From the NCBI GenBank assembly GCA_023382535.1, contig JAHDWA010000182.1, positions 1-6,071 of the forward strand: a stretch of DNA of 6,071 nt, in the 5' to 3' direction. The DNA is from Anaerolineae bacterium. Its GTDB lineage: Bacteria > Chloroflexota > Anaerolineae > 4572-78 > J111. The position numbers were made by a program, and so were the translations under genes. The notes under the pieces were generated by a model. The model did no database searches and was not told where the DNA came from. It saw only the letters and a list, made by a program, of their open reading frames with translations. Below, in pieces: positions 6,018 through 6,071 of the stretch. The number at the start of each line of letters is the position of its first letter. Positions within the stretch are counted from its first letter, which is position 1.

Positions 6018-6071
6018 ATAGGACTTACGCAAAATTAGACTTAAATTTGGCAGAATAAGCGAGCAGCAATA
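6018..6071 (+). mobile_element. Possible insertion-sequence or MITE end entering at the right edge
   Basis: ATAGGACTTACGCAAAATT (6018-6036) resembles, from memory, terminal inverted repeats (core GGACTTACGCA) that recur at ends of insertion sequences and miniature elements in cyanobacteria and some Chloroflexota. The bases from 6000 on are AT-rich compared with the genes. If real, the element would extend right of the window; no transposase sequence or second end is visible here, so the call rests on one short match. Confidence 0.3.

Noticed and set aside
1..6071. Search for CRISPR repeats, tRNA/rRNA genes, phage or known defence-system genes
   Set aside because: No regularly spaced repeats, RNA-gene signatures or recognisable defence, phage or transposase proteins were seen on either strand.

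Overview
The window is bacterial and compact, with moderately GC-rich coding sequence and strong G/C preference at third codon positions. Nothing fixes the taxon. The mix of an uncommon two-module class V aminotransferase, a membrane-anchored alpha/beta hydrolase, a DUF6194-type protein and a DUF4037-like nucleotidyltransferase reminds me most of Chloroflexota (Anaerolineae-like) genomes, but this is a low-confidence inference.

Layout: positions 1-2505 are read on the plus strand and 2593-5821 on the minus strand, so the two blocks converge on an 87-base gap near 2550. Plus strand: the last 31 residues of a VOC (glyoxalase/bleomycin-resistance fold) protein cut by the window edge; a complete Pol-beta-fold nucleotidyltransferase (166-1050); a possible 57-residue ORF joined to it by an ATGA overlap (1047-1220); a short region with a hairpin between two copies of an 8-base repeat; a DUF6194-type protein (1249-1668); a possible 12-codon leader ORF with an excellent Shine-Dalgarno (1689-1727); and a PhzF-family isomerase/epimerase (1717-2505). 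Minus strand, in reading order: a 662-residue class V aminotransferase/cysteine-desulfurase-like protein (5821-3833); a membrane-anchored alpha/beta hydrolase (3852-2803) that overlaps or closely follows it; and a small, clearly coding but unrecognised 62-residue ORF (2781-2593) lying in the same frame as the hydrolase just past its TAG stop. The 250 bases right of 5821 are AT-richer and hold the leader of the minus-strand genes plus a sequence near 6018 that resembles the end of an insertion sequence.

The minus-strand genes look like one operon, with the PLP enzyme first and the hydrolase second. The plus-strand genes are spaced more loosely (gaps of 69, 198 and 48 bases) and share no obvious pathway; they look like an accessory set of small enzymes. 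I see no CRISPR array, tRNA, rRNA, complete transposase, phage gene or recognisable defence system. The most unusual item is the aminotransferase: its first ~180 residues look like a degenerate, internally deleted copy of a class V aminotransferase in which the PLP-lysine position is Asp, while the second module keeps the PLP-binding residues but lacks the NVHRG segment that the first module retains.
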